DNA of 24,974 nt. Origin: a virus. The notes under the pieces were generated by a model, which searched no databases, was not told the origin of the DNA, and saw only the letters and a program-made list of their open reading frames with translations. Of the stretch, positions 15,093-21,882 are shown one piece after another. Both the position numbers and the translations under genes were made by a program. The DNA lies in the IMG/VR virus record IMGVR_UViG_3300008108_003710, positions 1 to 24,974 of that record; one strand, written 5' to 3'. Position 1 is the first letter of the stretch. Every line of letters begins with the position of its first letter.

Positions 15093-15854
15093 ATGATTAT
15101 TCAAATTATTGGGCTACCAGGTTCTGGAAAGACGGAATTAGCAAAAGCATTAAAGGAAAGAATTAACGCCATTCATCTTAACGCAGATGAAGTACGTGCA
15201 ACAGTAAATTCTGATTTAAGCTTTACCCCAGAAGATAGAATTGAGCAGGCAAGGCGAATGGGAGAAATGGCTCGCCTAATTGCTAAACAGGGAGTTGCAC
15301 CAGTAATTGTAGATTTTGTATGCCCAACTGCAATAACTCGTGCAGCATTTGGGAAGCCAGACATTCTTGTTTACATGAACACTATAACAGAAGGCAGATT
15401 TGAAGACACAAACAAAATGTTTGAGGCCCCAGATAAATACGACATCGGTTTCCCAAGCCATCTGTTCGACCCTAATCAAAAAGCTTCTACAATAATCGAC
15501 CAGTTTAATTTACACGATTGGTCTGCACCTACAACGCTAATGCTTGGAAGATATCAGCCTTGGCACGAAGGGCACCACGCTCTTTATAAAGAAGCGGGCA
15601 AAAGAACAGAACAAGTATTATTAGGAGTTCGTAATACATATAACACAAGCGAGAAAGACCCGCTCACTTTTGATCAGGTAAAGGGTTACATTGCTAAAGA
15701 CGAATTTATGGATGGTGCATTAGTACTAAGATTGCCTAACATTACCAACATTGTTTATGGTCGTGATGTAGGATATAAGATTGAGCAAGTAGACTTGGGG
15801 GCAGACATTCATGCTATTTCAGCTACTGAAAAACGCAAGCAAATGGGTATTTAA
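15093..15854 (+). CDS. Bifunctional P-loop kinase / nucleotidyltransferase
   Basis: A 253-aa fusion. ATG 15093 follows AACAGAGAG; the upstream GTG 15045 is less likely. The N-terminal half is a small-molecule kinase of the APS-kinase/AAA_33 type: GLPGSGKT at residues 7-14, HLNADEVRATV, and VIVDFVCP as Walker-B region. The C-terminal half is a cytidylyltransferase-like fold: GRYQPWHEGHHALY (HxGH signature, about 152-165) and ISATEKRKQMG (ISxTxxR-like) near the end. It may phosphorylate and then adenylylate a metabolite, as in NAD or sulfate activation; the NadR order is reversed here. Two DUF2061 genes follow closely. Confidence 0.8.
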   Translation: MIIQIIGLPGSGKTELAKALKERINAIHLNADEVRATVNSDLSFTPEDRIEQARRMGEMARLIAKQGVAPVIVDFVCPTAITRAAFGKPDILVYMNTITEGRFEDTNKMFEAPDKYDIGFPSHLFDPNQKASTIIDQFNLHDWSAPTTLMLGRYQPWHEGHHALYKEAGKRTEQVLLGVRNTYNTSEKDPLTFDQVKGYIAKDEFMDGALVLRLPNITNIVYGRDVGYKIEQVDLGADIHAISATEKRKQMGI

Positions 15855-15919
15855 TTACTTAGAGGAGTCTGGTCGTTTAATGAACGAAGCAGAAGAGCGA
15901 ATAATGTTTAGGGATAAAA

Positions 15920-16123
15920 ATGAGCGTAAAGAAAAGTAGGTCACTTGCTAAGTCTTTAACATGGAGGGTTGTTGCCCTAGTAACGACATTTATAACTCTG
16001 TACGCATTAAGCAAGGATTTTAGTATGGCAACTTTAGCAACCATTATAACTAATGGAGTTAATTTTGTTGCTTATTATTACCACGAAAGAATCTGGAACT
16101 CCGTATCTTGGGGCAAAGAATGA
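15920..16123 (+). CDS. DUF2061 membrane protein, copy 1
   Basis: A 67-aa protein with two hydrophobic segments (WRVVALVTTFITLYALS; ATLATIITNGVNFVAYYY) and the DUF2061 pattern: K-S-x-x-K-S-x-T-W-R near the start and YYHERIWNSVSWGK at the end. DUF2061 has no established function. It ends inside the start of copy 2 (ATGA at 16120). Position behind a kinase/nucleotidyltransferase suggests a shared pathway, but that is inference. Confidence 0.8.
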   Translation: MSVKKSRSLAKSLTWRVVALVTTFITLYALSKDFSMATLATIITNGVNFVAYYYHERIWNSVSWGKE

Positions 16124-16323
16124 CAGTAACAAAAGCCAGATCGTTTGCTAAAGCATTAAGTTATCGCATATGGGGCACACTTTCCTCTGTTGCTGTTGCT
16201 TATGTAATTACAAAGAATGCCTCTCTATCTGTTACAATTGCATTTTGGGAAACGGTAGTTAAAATATTTATTTACTACGCACATGAGCGTGGCTGGAACT
16301 ATATACAATGGGGGAGAAAATAA
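16120..16323 (+). CDS. DUF2061 membrane protein, copy 2
   Basis: A 67-aa paralogue of the preceding gene: AKALSYRIWGTLSSVAVAYV, a second hydrophobic stretch and YYAHERGWNYIQWGRK. ATG 16120 overlaps the stop of copy 1 and is preferred over an in-frame ATG 16108 inside it. Equal length and co-translation suggest the two form a heteromeric membrane unit. Its stop overlaps the next ATG (TAATG). Confidence 0.8.
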   Translation: MTVTKARSFAKALSYRIWGTLSSVAVAYVITKNASLSVTIAFWETVVKIFIYYAHERGWNYIQWGRK

Positions 16324-16511
16324 TGCCAGTATATGAATACAAGTGTTCTTACGATGATGCACATGCAATACTTTCAGTAACCCGTTCAATTTCAGAAGAT
16401 GATCCAGGGTACACATGCGCTGAATGTGAGTCTATAATGACAAGACACTTCAGCTCTTTTGGCATACAATTTAAGGGAAACGGGTTTTATAAAACCGACA
16501 ATCCTAAATAG
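16323..16511 (+). CDS. FmdB-family zinc-ribbon protein
   Basis: A 62-aa protein starting MPVYEYKCSYDDAH, as FmdB family proteins do (MPxYEYxCxxCG), then CAECES and the family ending GIQFKGNGFYKTDNPK. The second Cys of the first pair is replaced (C8-x2-D), so zinc would need C8, C32, C35 and perhaps H14. Role in the family is loosely regulatory or unknown. It is the last gene of a coupled run. Confidence 0.75.
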   Translation: MPVYEYKCSYDDAHAILSVTRSISEDDPGYTCAECESIMTRHFSSFGIQFKGNGFYKTDNPK

Positions 16512-16520
16512 TTAAAGTGG

Positions 16521-16526
16521 TATAAT
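16521..16526 (+). promoter_or_regulatory. -10 box for the PA14 protein gene
   Basis: A perfect TATAAT lies 10 nt after the FmdB-like stop. No good -35 at normal spacing is seen. The transcript would have a leader of about 30 nt with a palindrome and AGGAG before TTG 16563. Confidence 0.5.
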
Positions 16527-16533
16527 TACTATG

Positions 16534-16548
16534 TAACAAAATTTGTTA
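16534..16548 (+). promoter_or_regulatory. Palindrome in the leader of the PA14 gene
   Basis: TAACAAA-A-TTTGTTA is a perfect 7-bp inverted repeat around one base, lying just after the predicted transcription start. It could be an operator for a dimeric repressor or a short 5' hairpin that protects the mRNA; the AT-rich stem would be weak as RNA. Confidence 0.4.
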
Positions 16549-16562
16549 TGTAGGAGTTATAA

Positions 16563-18536
16563 TTGACTAGGACTAAAGCATGGAGATTATCATTAGCCAC
16601 CATTTTAATGTTTGGATGGGTATTTCTTACTCCTGCCCATGGAGATGATCCACTTAGCCTCGCCGCTCAAGAAATAGAAGAGCTTAATAATAAAGTATCT
16701 AATTTAGTTTATCAAGATGATTTTATAGATCTTATAGACATAGCAGAAAATAAATTTACATATGCGACAAATGCTATGGAGCTTAAAGACGATGCATATG
16801 ATGCCTACGATGATGCAGTAGATGCAGAGGCTACAGCGCTGGAGTCTAAAAACCTTGCTCAGTCAAATGTAGATGGCCAAACAGCCACGGTAGCACTGGC
16901 TCTTGAGCATAAAGATAATTCCCTTGAAGAAAGAAACGATGCTCAAGATGCACTTAGCATAGCTAATATTAATGTCCAAATAACTCAATCAAATATTCAA
17001 AGCTCTGGTGGCCCTGGTCTTGCCTATACAGTTTATAACTTATTAAGAAATGGAAACGTAGCAATTCCAGGATCTGTAATATGTACTGGAACATGGAACT
17101 CAAGTTCTATGCAACTTCCAGTCTGTGGTAGATATGAAAATATTATAGTTAAATTTACTGGACAGATAACAGTCCCTTCGTGGTTTACGCAAACCTACTT
17201 TGCGGGATATACAGATGATGGTTTTAGAATGTATGTTGATGGACAACTTGCTGTTGATAACTGGGTAGAGCAAGGCGCTACATGGAGCGACTATTCTCCA
17301 GTATACGATGTCAGTGAAGATAAGACTTTAGGTGTAGAGATATGGTGGTACAACGGAGGAGGCCCAGGATCCTACCATCTTGGATGGGCTATTCCTGGAG
17401 GATGGACTGGAGCAGGTTGTGACTATGCTGGAAATCCAAGAGTATGGGGACAAAACTTTAGTTGTAATCTAAATACATTTTCTTCTGGATCAGGACCAAC
17501 TCAAGCACAGTTAGATGCATATGAAGAAGCACTTGCAGCAAGGGCTACAGCTCAAACAAATTATAACAATAAGTTAGAAGTATACAATGATAAACTAAGT
17601 GTTTATAATCAAGAATTAGAAACCTTACAAAATCTAACATCAATTCTCACAACAGCAAGCCAAAACCTAACATACGCACAACAAAACCTAACATCTTCCT
17701 TGGAATTAAAGAATAATAGAATCAACACATATGATCAATCTATAATTGATTTGAATGCTGCTATTCAAGATGCATGGACTTATTATTTTGAACAATCTGA
17801 AAGAGAATTAAATGCTGCTATTGCACAAGCAGCAGCCAACGCTGCAGCAAATCAGCCTACACCAGAACCAAGTCCAGAGCCCACACCTGAGCCTACAGAC
17901 GAGCCCACACCTGAGCCTACAGACGAGCCCACACCTGAGCCTACAGACGAGCCCACACCTGAGCCTACAGACGAGCCCACACCTGAGCCTACAGATAATG
18001 TTGAAATTAAAGATGAAGTTCTAGCAGCCTTGGTTCCTGAAAAGGGAAGCGGAACCGAAGAAGATCTTTCTAATGTTATTGCAAATCTTACAAGCAAAGA
18101 CAATAAATTAGTTGTATTATCTCCAGAACAAATATCTGCAGTTAGTCAAACTCTACAGGCTTTAACTCAAGAGGCAAAGGCCGAAGTTGCAGAAACTCTA
18201 GGAATTAAGGCTTCAGATGTTGCTCAAGTTGCAGAGGCTATGAAAAGCAACCCAGAGCTTGCACAGGCATTTGTTGAGTTTGAGTCTAGAGCAGAGTCTG
18301 CAGGAGATGCAAGCATGCCATATACTTTAGCGGACGCAACAACAGAGGTGCAAACAGAAGCATTTTTGGCGGATCCAATAGGAGCATTTACAGACATAGA
18401 TTTTAGTAAGGTGTTAAATCCATCAGAATGGGGCAAAGATATGACTGATGACCAAAGAGAGAAGGCTCAAGAGGTTGTTGTACCAGTAATTATCGCATCA
18501 AATATTGTGGCAGCGGCCATGACAAGGAGGATATAA
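16563..18536 (+). CDS. Secreted PA14-domain protein with coiled coils and PTEP repeats
   Basis: A 657-aa protein from TTG 16563 behind AGGAG. A signal peptide covers residues 1-27 (hydrophobic SLATILMFGWVFL, cut near AHG). Long helices rich in Ala, Asp and Glu (about 30-145) precede a PA14-type beta-sandwich (about 155-282) with FAGYTDDGFRMYVDGQ and a Trp-rich face. A second coiled-coil (about 315-430) leads to the repeat region, TPEPTDEP units at about 439-478. The tail ends with hydrophobic PVIIASNIVAAAM and RR, a possible membrane anchor. PA14 domains commonly bind sugars, so a host-surface or virion-fibre role is plausible. It could modify or block the host envelope rather than sit in the virion. 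Confidence 0.8.
   Translation: MTRTKAWRLSLATILMFGWVFLTPAHGDDPLSLAAQEIEELNNKVSNLVYQDDFIDLIDIAENKFTYATNAMELKDDAYDAYDDAVDAEATALESKNLAQSNVDGQTATVALALEHKDNSLEERNDAQDALSIANINVQITQSNIQSSGGPGLAYTVYNLLRNGNVAIPGSVICTGTWNSSSMQLPVCGRYENIIVKFTGQITVPSWFTQTYFAGYTDDGFRMYVDGQLAVDNWVEQGATWSDYSPVYDVSEDKTLGVEIWWYNGGGPGSYHLGWAIPGGWTGAGCDYAGNPRVWGQNFSCNLNTFSSGSGPTQAQLDAYEEALAARATAQTNYNNKLEVYNDKLSVYNQELETLQNLTSILTTASQNLTYAQQNLTSSLELKNNRINTYDQSIIDLNAAIQDAWTYYFEQSERELNAAIAQAAANAAANQPTPEPSPEPTPEPTDEPTPEPTDEPTPEPTDEPTPEPTDEPTPEPTDNVEIKDEVLAALVPEKGSGTEEDLSNVIANLTSKDNKLVVLSPEQISAVSQTLQALTQEAKAEVAETLGIKASDVAQVAEAMKSNPELAQAFVEFESRAESAGDASMPYTLADATTEVQTEAFLADPIGAFTDIDFSKVLNPSEWGKDMTDDQREKAQEVVVPVIIASNIVAAAMTRRI
17877..17996 (+). 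repeat. Five tandem 24-bp repeats encoding TPEPTDEP
   Basis: Unit GAGCCCACACCTGAGCCTAC plus AGAC, five copies (17877, 17901, 17925, 17949, 17973), identical except for the last base of the final unit. C/G-rich compared with the surroundings. Near-identity at silent positions suggests recent expansion or homogenisation. It encodes a Pro-rich, acidic extended linker. Confidence 0.95.
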
Positions 18537-18733
18537 TGAAAATAATCAAAGCTATAGTTAACTATATTTGGGAAGTAATTAAAGAGAGTATTGCCCAGGT
18601 ATTTACCCTGCTTGGATTTTTTATTGCATGGCTTACCCTAACAGGATCAGCCCAGCAAGTCGTTGGTGTTGCCACAGTAATTGCTACTGCAATATGGCTG
18701 CTAACCATACCTTTAAGAAAAGACGAGCAATAG
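18536..18733 (+). CDS. Small two-helix membrane protein
   Basis: A 65-aa protein with two predicted membrane helices (VFTLLGFFIAWLTL and VVGVATVIATAIWLLTIPL), a short turn and a charged tail (RKDEQ). It overlaps the PA14 gene stop (TAATG). Size and topology fit a class II holin or a small accessory membrane protein; proximity to the CHAP endolysin supports a lysis role. Its stop is 2 nt before the next -10 box. Confidence 0.65.
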   Translation: MKIIKAIVNYIWEVIKESIAQVFTLLGFFIAWLTLTGSAQQVVGVATVIATAIWLLTIPLRKDEQ

Positions 18734-18735
18734 GG

Positions 18736-18741
18736 TATAAT
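18736..18741 (+). promoter_or_regulatory. Leaderless -10 box for the lipoprotein gene
   Basis: TATAAT, then 6 nt (AGTCAT) to ATG 18748. A weak -35 (TTAAGA, 18713-18718) lies 17 nt upstream. No ribosome site is present before the ATG, fitting a leaderless mRNA. Confidence 0.65.
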
Positions 18742-18747
18742 AGTCAT

Positions 18748-18963
18748 ATGAGGAAATTAATCACTATTGCCCTATCTGGGTTATTAATGCTATCATTAAC
18801 TGGGTGCGACTCTTTAAATAGATATCGCTACCCATGTCAAGATCCTAAAAATTGGGAAATTGCAGAATGTACTCCTCCAGAATGTGAAGCCTCACAGACT
18901 TGTACAAAAGATGTAATAAAAATTACACCTACTACACCAGAACAGGAAATAACAAATGGCTAA
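18748..18963 (+). CDS. Small lipoprotein
   Basis: A 71-aa protein with a clear lipoprotein signal: MRKLITIALSGLLMLSLTGC, lipobox LTGC with the acylated Cys at residue 20. The mature part is about 52 aa, with four more cysteines (two in CTPPEC) that may form disulfides outside the membrane. The start is ATG 18748, placed at the predicted first base of the mRNA; the upstream in-frame reading is out of context. It lies in the lysis and envelope block and might act like a spanin or a superinfection-exclusion lipoprotein. Confidence 0.8.
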   Translation: MRKLITIALSGLLMLSLTGCDSLNRYRYPCQDPKNWEIAECTPPECEASQTCTKDVIKITPTTPEQEITNG

Positions 18964-19366
18964 AGAAAAACTAACGCCCGCAGATTTAGATGCTCGTTTA
19001 AAGTTTATTCTAGGAATAACTCTTGGAAGCATTCTTTTCATGACGGCTCTTGGAATTATTTACGGGCTGTTGTTTGTGACACAACCTATTGGAGCTCAGT
19101 CAGAGAATGACAAGATGTTCTTTAATGTATTAGGTAGTATTGCAACATTTATTACAGGAACACTTGCAGGAATTTTAATTGGCAACTCAGGTGCTAAAGA
19201 CATTATGGCAGCACAGATAGCAAACAAAGAAGTAGATGCAAAAAATACACAGGCTGACAAAAAGCTTGAAGCAGAAATTGATGCAACAGCAGCTCGATTG
19301 GCAGCTAAGCCAGACGGACAAATGCCAGAAGAGCAGCCAGTTGATACAGATTGGGATAAAGACTAA
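18956..19366 (+). CDS. Membrane protein, candidate holin
   Basis: A 136-aa protein with two hydrophobic helices (FILGITLGSILFMTALGIIYGLLFV and FFNVLGSIATFITGTLAGILIG), then an Ala/Lys/Glu helical tail (EVDAKNTQADKKLEAEIDATAARL). It overlaps the lipoprotein stop and its own stop overlaps the endolysin ATG (TAATG). Two helices, a charged tail and coupling to a CHAP endolysin make it the best holin candidate in the window. The long cytoplasmic coiled tail is somewhat large for a holin. Confidence 0.65.
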   Translation: MAKEKLTPADLDARLKFILGITLGSILFMTALGIIYGLLFVTQPIGAQSENDKMFFNVLGSIATFITGTLAGILIGNSGAKDIMAAQIANKEVDAKNTQADKKLEAEIDATAARLAAKPDGQMPEEQPVDTDWDKD

Positions 19367-19995
19367 TGGCAGATCAAGGTACAGCAGCACGTTTAATAGA
19401 AGTTGCTACAGCAGAGATTGGGACTATTGAAGGCCCAAAGGATAACGAAACTAAGTACGGTGCTTTTATGAAAGCTAACTTCCAACCATGGTGCGGAAGT
19501 TTCGTAAATTGGTGTGGGTCGGAAAGTGGCGTAAAGATTCCTAACACTGTTTATACTCCAGGCGGAGCAGCAGCATTTAAGAAAGCTGGCTCATGGATTG
19601 ATGTAGATATTGCAGATCCAGAACCAGGAGATATAGCCTATTTTGATTTCCCCTCAGATGGTGTCGATAGGATTTCGCACGTTGGAATTGTTGTAAAAGA
19701 CAATGAAGACGGCACTGTTTGGTGCATTGAAGGAAATACGTCTTCAAAGAAGTCTGGAAGCCAAAGAAATGGCGGAGAAGTTTGCAAACAACTTCGTGCA
19801 TATAAAAAGAACAAGGCTGGTGTGCTGATTTCTATCGTAGGCTTTGGAAGACCAAAGTTTAGCGGGGCAACAAAAGCTGAAGCTAAGCCTGCATCAAAGC
19901 CATCCACATCACAAAAGCTACCAGCAAAGGTAGACCCTAAAGTAAAGGCTGCCATCGATCTTCTAACTAAAAATGGATATACAGTTTCTAAATAA
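19366..19995 (+). CDS. CHAP-domain endolysin
   Basis: A 209-aa peptidoglycan hydrolase. The CHAP domain (about 1-165) has the catalytic Cys in PWCGSFVNW (C43), His in ISHVGIVV (H105) and the polar partner in IEGNTS (E122/N124). GDIAYFDF is the usual strand before the His. An Ala/Lys/Pro/Ser linker (about 170-190) leads to a short tail, KAAIDLLTKNGYTVSK, which may help bind cell wall. There is no signal peptide, so release would depend on a holin, likely one of the adjacent membrane proteins. Confidence 0.9.
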   Translation: MADQGTAARLIEVATAEIGTIEGPKDNETKYGAFMKANFQPWCGSFVNWCGSESGVKIPNTVYTPGGAAAFKKAGSWIDVDIADPEPGDIAYFDFPSDGVDRISHVGIVVKDNEDGTVWCIEGNTSSKKSGSQRNGGEVCKQLRAYKKNKAGVLISIVGFGRPKFSGATKAEAKPASKPSTSQKLPAKVDPKVKAAIDLLTKNGYTVSK

Positions 19996-20142
19996 ATGAA
20001 CCAATATTCTGTTAAAATAGAGGTTTTGGCTACAGTAGATGCTTTTTCAGAAGATGATGCTAAAGACTACATCTCTGATATATTTAATGTAGACGATGAA
20101 ATAAAAAGCGTAAAGATAATAAAAGTCTCTAAAAACAGTTGA
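19996..20142 (+). CDS. Small acidic hypothetical protein
   Basis: A 48-aa protein starting MNQYSVKIEVL directly after the endolysin stop (TAA then ATG). Alternating hydrophobic strands and a helix (YSVKIEVLATVDAFSEDDAKDYI, DEIKSVKIIKV) suggest a small ferredoxin-like half. No function is recognised. Its TGA forms part of the -35 of the tRNA-Leu promoter. Confidence 0.6.
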   Translation: MNQYSVKIEVLATVDAFSEDDAKDYISDIFNVDDEIKSVKIIKVSKNS

Positions 20143-20167
20143 CATGTCCAATTTGTACTAGTATAAT
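20139..20167 (+). promoter_or_regulatory. Consensus promoter for tRNA-Leu
   Basis: TTGACA (20139-20144), exactly 17 nt, TATAAT (20162-20167): both boxes match consensus perfectly, the strongest promoter in the window. The start would be near 20174, nine bases before the mature tRNA at 20183. It also drives the genes behind the tRNA. Confidence 0.9.
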
Positions 20168-20182
20168 AGTAATTAGCACAAT

Positions 20183-20266
20183 GCCCGTATGGCGGAATCG
20201 GCAGACGCAGCAGACTTAAAATTTGCCTCCAACAATGGAGTGTCGGTTCAAATCCGACTATGGGTA
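20183..20266 (+). tRNA. tRNA-Leu (anticodon TAA)
   Basis: Class II tRNA of 84 nt: acceptor GCCCGTA/TATGGGT with G-U pairs, D arm GCG...CGC, anticodon stem GCAGA/TTTGC with loop CTTAAAA (anticodon 20217-20219), long variable arm CTCC-AACAAT-GGAG, T arm GTCGG-TTCAAAT-CCGAC, discriminator A. It reads UUA, common in AT-rich phage genes. The 3' CCA is only partly encoded. Confidence 0.93.
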
Positions 20267-20282
20267 CCGAACAGGAAGTATA

Positions 20283-20513
20283 TTGTTAAACTTAACAGAG
20301 CTTGGTGTAGAAGTTCTAATTAAAAAAAATAAATACAAGAATGTTAATGCATTCTGGGACAACTATTCTTTAGTTGTTTGGCAAAAAGATAACTCTGGAT
20401 TTACAAGCTCAAAAGGAATGTTTAAGGGTAGTTGGGGAGTGGCAGAAAAATTTTCAGTCAATAATGATGGAGTTTGGAAAGTGCCATTAAAATATGTCAA
20501 ATTTTTTAAATAG
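20283..20513 (+). CDS. Small hypothetical protein after tRNA-Leu
   Basis: A 76-aa beta-rich protein. An earlier in-frame ATG lies inside the tRNA, so TTG 20283 behind AGGAAG is preferred, although the spacing is short. It has aromatic strands (VNAFWDNYSLVVWQKD, GMFKGSWGVAEKF) and no cysteines. No family recognised. Its end overlaps the WhiB-like start by 20 nt. Confidence 0.5.
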   Translation: MLNLTELGVEVLIKKNKYKNVNAFWDNYSLVVWQKDNSGFTSSKGMFKGSWGVAEKFSVNNDGVWKVPLKYVKFFK

Positions 20514-20805
20514 TCTAGGTATAGACGAAGATAATTTTGAATGGAAAGACCTTGCTCTGTGCTTAGGCATGGATACTAATTTATTTTTTGAGTTGTATGA
20601 ATCGGATGTAAACATAGCAAAAAGTATCGATCAGGCATGCATTTCTTGTCCAGTAATAGCAATGTGTTATAGCTATGGGACTGAGTCAGACAACTACGGA
20701 GTTTGGGGAGGAGTTTATCTAAGTGCTGGCAGCCCAGATAAATCAAAAAATTCTCACAAAACAAAAGAAGTAGTAAGAACATTAAAGAAAAAGCATGGTG
20801 TTTAA
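20494..20805 (+). CDS. WhiB-family iron-sulfur transcription factor
   Basis: A 103-aa Wbl protein, a family confined to actinobacteria and their phages. It has the four cluster cysteines C23, C49, C52 and C58 (C...C-x2-C-x5-C in ACISCPVIAMC) and the turn YGVWGGVY of the G-[VI]-W-G-G motif. The C-terminus is basic (KTKEVVRTLKKKH), as in members that touch DNA next to the sigma factor. It should bind a 4Fe-4S cluster and the host primary sigma subunit and so redirect transcription. The host-lineage signal here is strong. Its ATG overlaps the preceding gene. Confidence 0.93.
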   Translation: MSNFLNSLGIDEDNFEWKDLALCLGMDTNLFFELYESDVNIAKSIDQACISCPVIAMCYSYGTESDNYGVWGGVYLSAGSPDKSKNSHKTKEVVRTLKKKHGV

Positions 20806-21129
20806 ATGGCTAACTTTATAAATAAAGATAAAGATCACTTTAAATATGGTATTAATGAATGGACTGGAGAAGCAAATAAACCAGTTTTTTATACAAAAGA
20901 AATGGCACAAAAAGTAAGAGAGCTTAAAAGCCCTGCACACGACTTACAGATGGATATAGTAAAGTATCCTGAATTTTTAGCAATAAGGTTATATGAAAAC
21001 AATTTTTCACAGTACGATGGCAGTATGAGAATGAGAGTTATAGATTATATCGAAATGGTTAAAAGGATCCTAGAATCATATGGGGTACGAGTCGAGTTGG
21101 AGGGAAAGCCAGGTGGAAGAACGAGATGA
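20806..21129 (+). CDS. Hypothetical protein after WhiB
   Basis: A 107-aa protein whose ATG directly follows the WhiB-like stop. Mixed alpha/beta with a helix pattern DYIEMVKRILESYGVRVEL near the end and an early NEWTGEANKPVFYTKEMAQ. No domain recognised. A long basic tail (GKPGGRTR) overlaps the next gene. Probably co-transcribed with WhiB. Confidence 0.6.
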   Translation: MANFINKDKDHFKYGINEWTGEANKPVFYTKEMAQKVRELKSPAHDLQMDIVKYPEFLAIRLYENNFSQYDGSMRMRVIDYIEMVKRILESYGVRVELEGKPGGRTR

Positions 21130-21307
21130 ACTTGCAACAAAAGTATTCATCATCCCAGAACAAAAGTATGGCGTAATAGTGTCTGAGGGAGCATTTATGT
21201 CTACAATAAGGTATCATGACGGCTTCGAGGAAGTCGTAGAGCCATTTGACAATAGCGATTTTATCATTTCAGATGAAATTATAATTAATAATTATGGAGA
21301 GAACTAA
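21113..21307 (+). CDS. Small acidic hypothetical protein
   Basis: About 64 aa from GTG 21113 behind GGAGGGAAAG; ATG 21080 is an alternative without a ribosome site. The core (KVFIIPEQKYGVIVSEGAFMS, TIRYHDGFEEVVEPFDNSDF) looks like a small beta barrel such as an SH3-like fold, common in phage accessory proteins. It overlaps genes on both sides. Confidence 0.5.
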   Translation: MEERDELATKVFIIPEQKYGVIVSEGAFMSTIRYHDGFEEVVEPFDNSDFIISDEIIINNYGEN

Positions 21308-21543
21308 TGGAAAAAGTTTTATGTTATTCTTGTAACAAGACTAAGGCTAGCCTTTCACTAAAAAAGTCTACCCTTTTACCAATAAATCTTTTGTTATGTG
21401 AGACATGTATTTCAAATAAGCTTGAGCCAAGGTGGGTTGTTATTCTTACTGGAAGACAATACGGACACGACACAGTAAAAGACTATATTTCTAAGAAAAG
21501 ATACCACGGAGAAGATATAAAAGCTTCTGAATTATTAGTCTAA
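21307..21543 (+). CDS. Small zinc-ribbon protein
   Basis: A 78-aa protein with CYSC at residues 6-9 and CETC near 31-34, a standard two-pair zinc ribbon separated by a basic loop (NKTKASLSLKKS). EPRWVVILTGRQYGHD follows. Function unknown; probably a nucleic-acid or protein adaptor. Its ATG overlaps the preceding stop (TAATG). Confidence 0.65.
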   Translation: MEKVLCYSCNKTKASLSLKKSTLLPINLLLCETCISNKLEPRWVVILTGRQYGHDTVKDYISKKRYHGEDIKASELLV

Positions 21544-21549
21544 TTAGGG

Positions 21550-21555
21550 TATAAT
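21550..21555 (+). promoter_or_regulatory. Candidate -10 box for the coiled-coil membrane gene
   Basis: TATAAT ends 9 nt before ATG 21565, giving at most a 2-3 nt leader and no room for a ribosome site. No clear -35. It fits the near-leaderless pattern but with wider spacing. Confidence 0.45.
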
Positions 21556-21564
21556 TATGTAATA

Positions 21565-21882
21565 ATGTTTAATAATACTCAGATAATTATAACAATAATT
21601 GCCTCTGTTTCCAGCGGTTTAGTTGGCGTACTTTTTAATTATAAAAGAGAAAAGAAAAAAGAACAAATTAGGAAAGCCGAAAAACTTCACGATGGGCTGC
21701 TTTTAGAGCTAAAAGATCTTCAAATCAAGCTATATAAATTAGAAAAAGATTTAGATGAATGGAAGCAAAAATACTACGAAGCCCTTCAGGAGCTAATATC
21801 AGTTAAGGCAGACCTAGACAGGTCTTTATCAAAAATAGAGCATATGGATATGCATATTGATATGGATTTAATAGAAGAATAG
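21565..21882 (+). CDS. Membrane-anchored coiled-coil protein
   Basis: A 105-aa protein with one N-terminal hydrophobic helix (IIITIIASVSSGLVGVLF), a basic stop (NYKREKKKEQIRK) and then a long coiled coil (ELKDLQIKLYKLEKDLDEW to ISVKADLDRSLSKIEHMD). The basic patch puts the coil inside the cell. The topology resembles phage inner-membrane spanin or tethering proteins. Its TAG forms the first bases of the next -35. Confidence 0.65.
   Translation: MFNNTQIIITIIASVSSGLVGVLFNYKREKKKEQIRKAEKLHDGLLLELKDLQIKLYKLEKDLDEWKQKYYEALQELISVKADLDRSLSKIEHMDMHIDMDLIEE

Noticed and set aside
15880-15939. 19-aa reading frame before the first DUF2061 gene
   Set aside because: Very short, charged and without a conserved feature; it overlaps the DUF2061 start by 20 nt and may only be leader sequence.
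16531-16536. ATG-TAA start-stop after TATAAT (also at 21557)
   Set aside because: Only 4 nt or fewer after the -10 box, too near for an mRNA start at the ATG; probably chance in AT-rich DNA.
17877-17996. Possible CRISPR-like array
   Set aside because: Units are contiguous with no spacers and encode a peptide repeat in frame.
17852-18103. Reverse-strand Gly/Ser-rich frame over the PTEP repeats
   Set aside because: A mirror of the 24-bp repeats with no ribosome site; the + strand protein is clearly the real gene.
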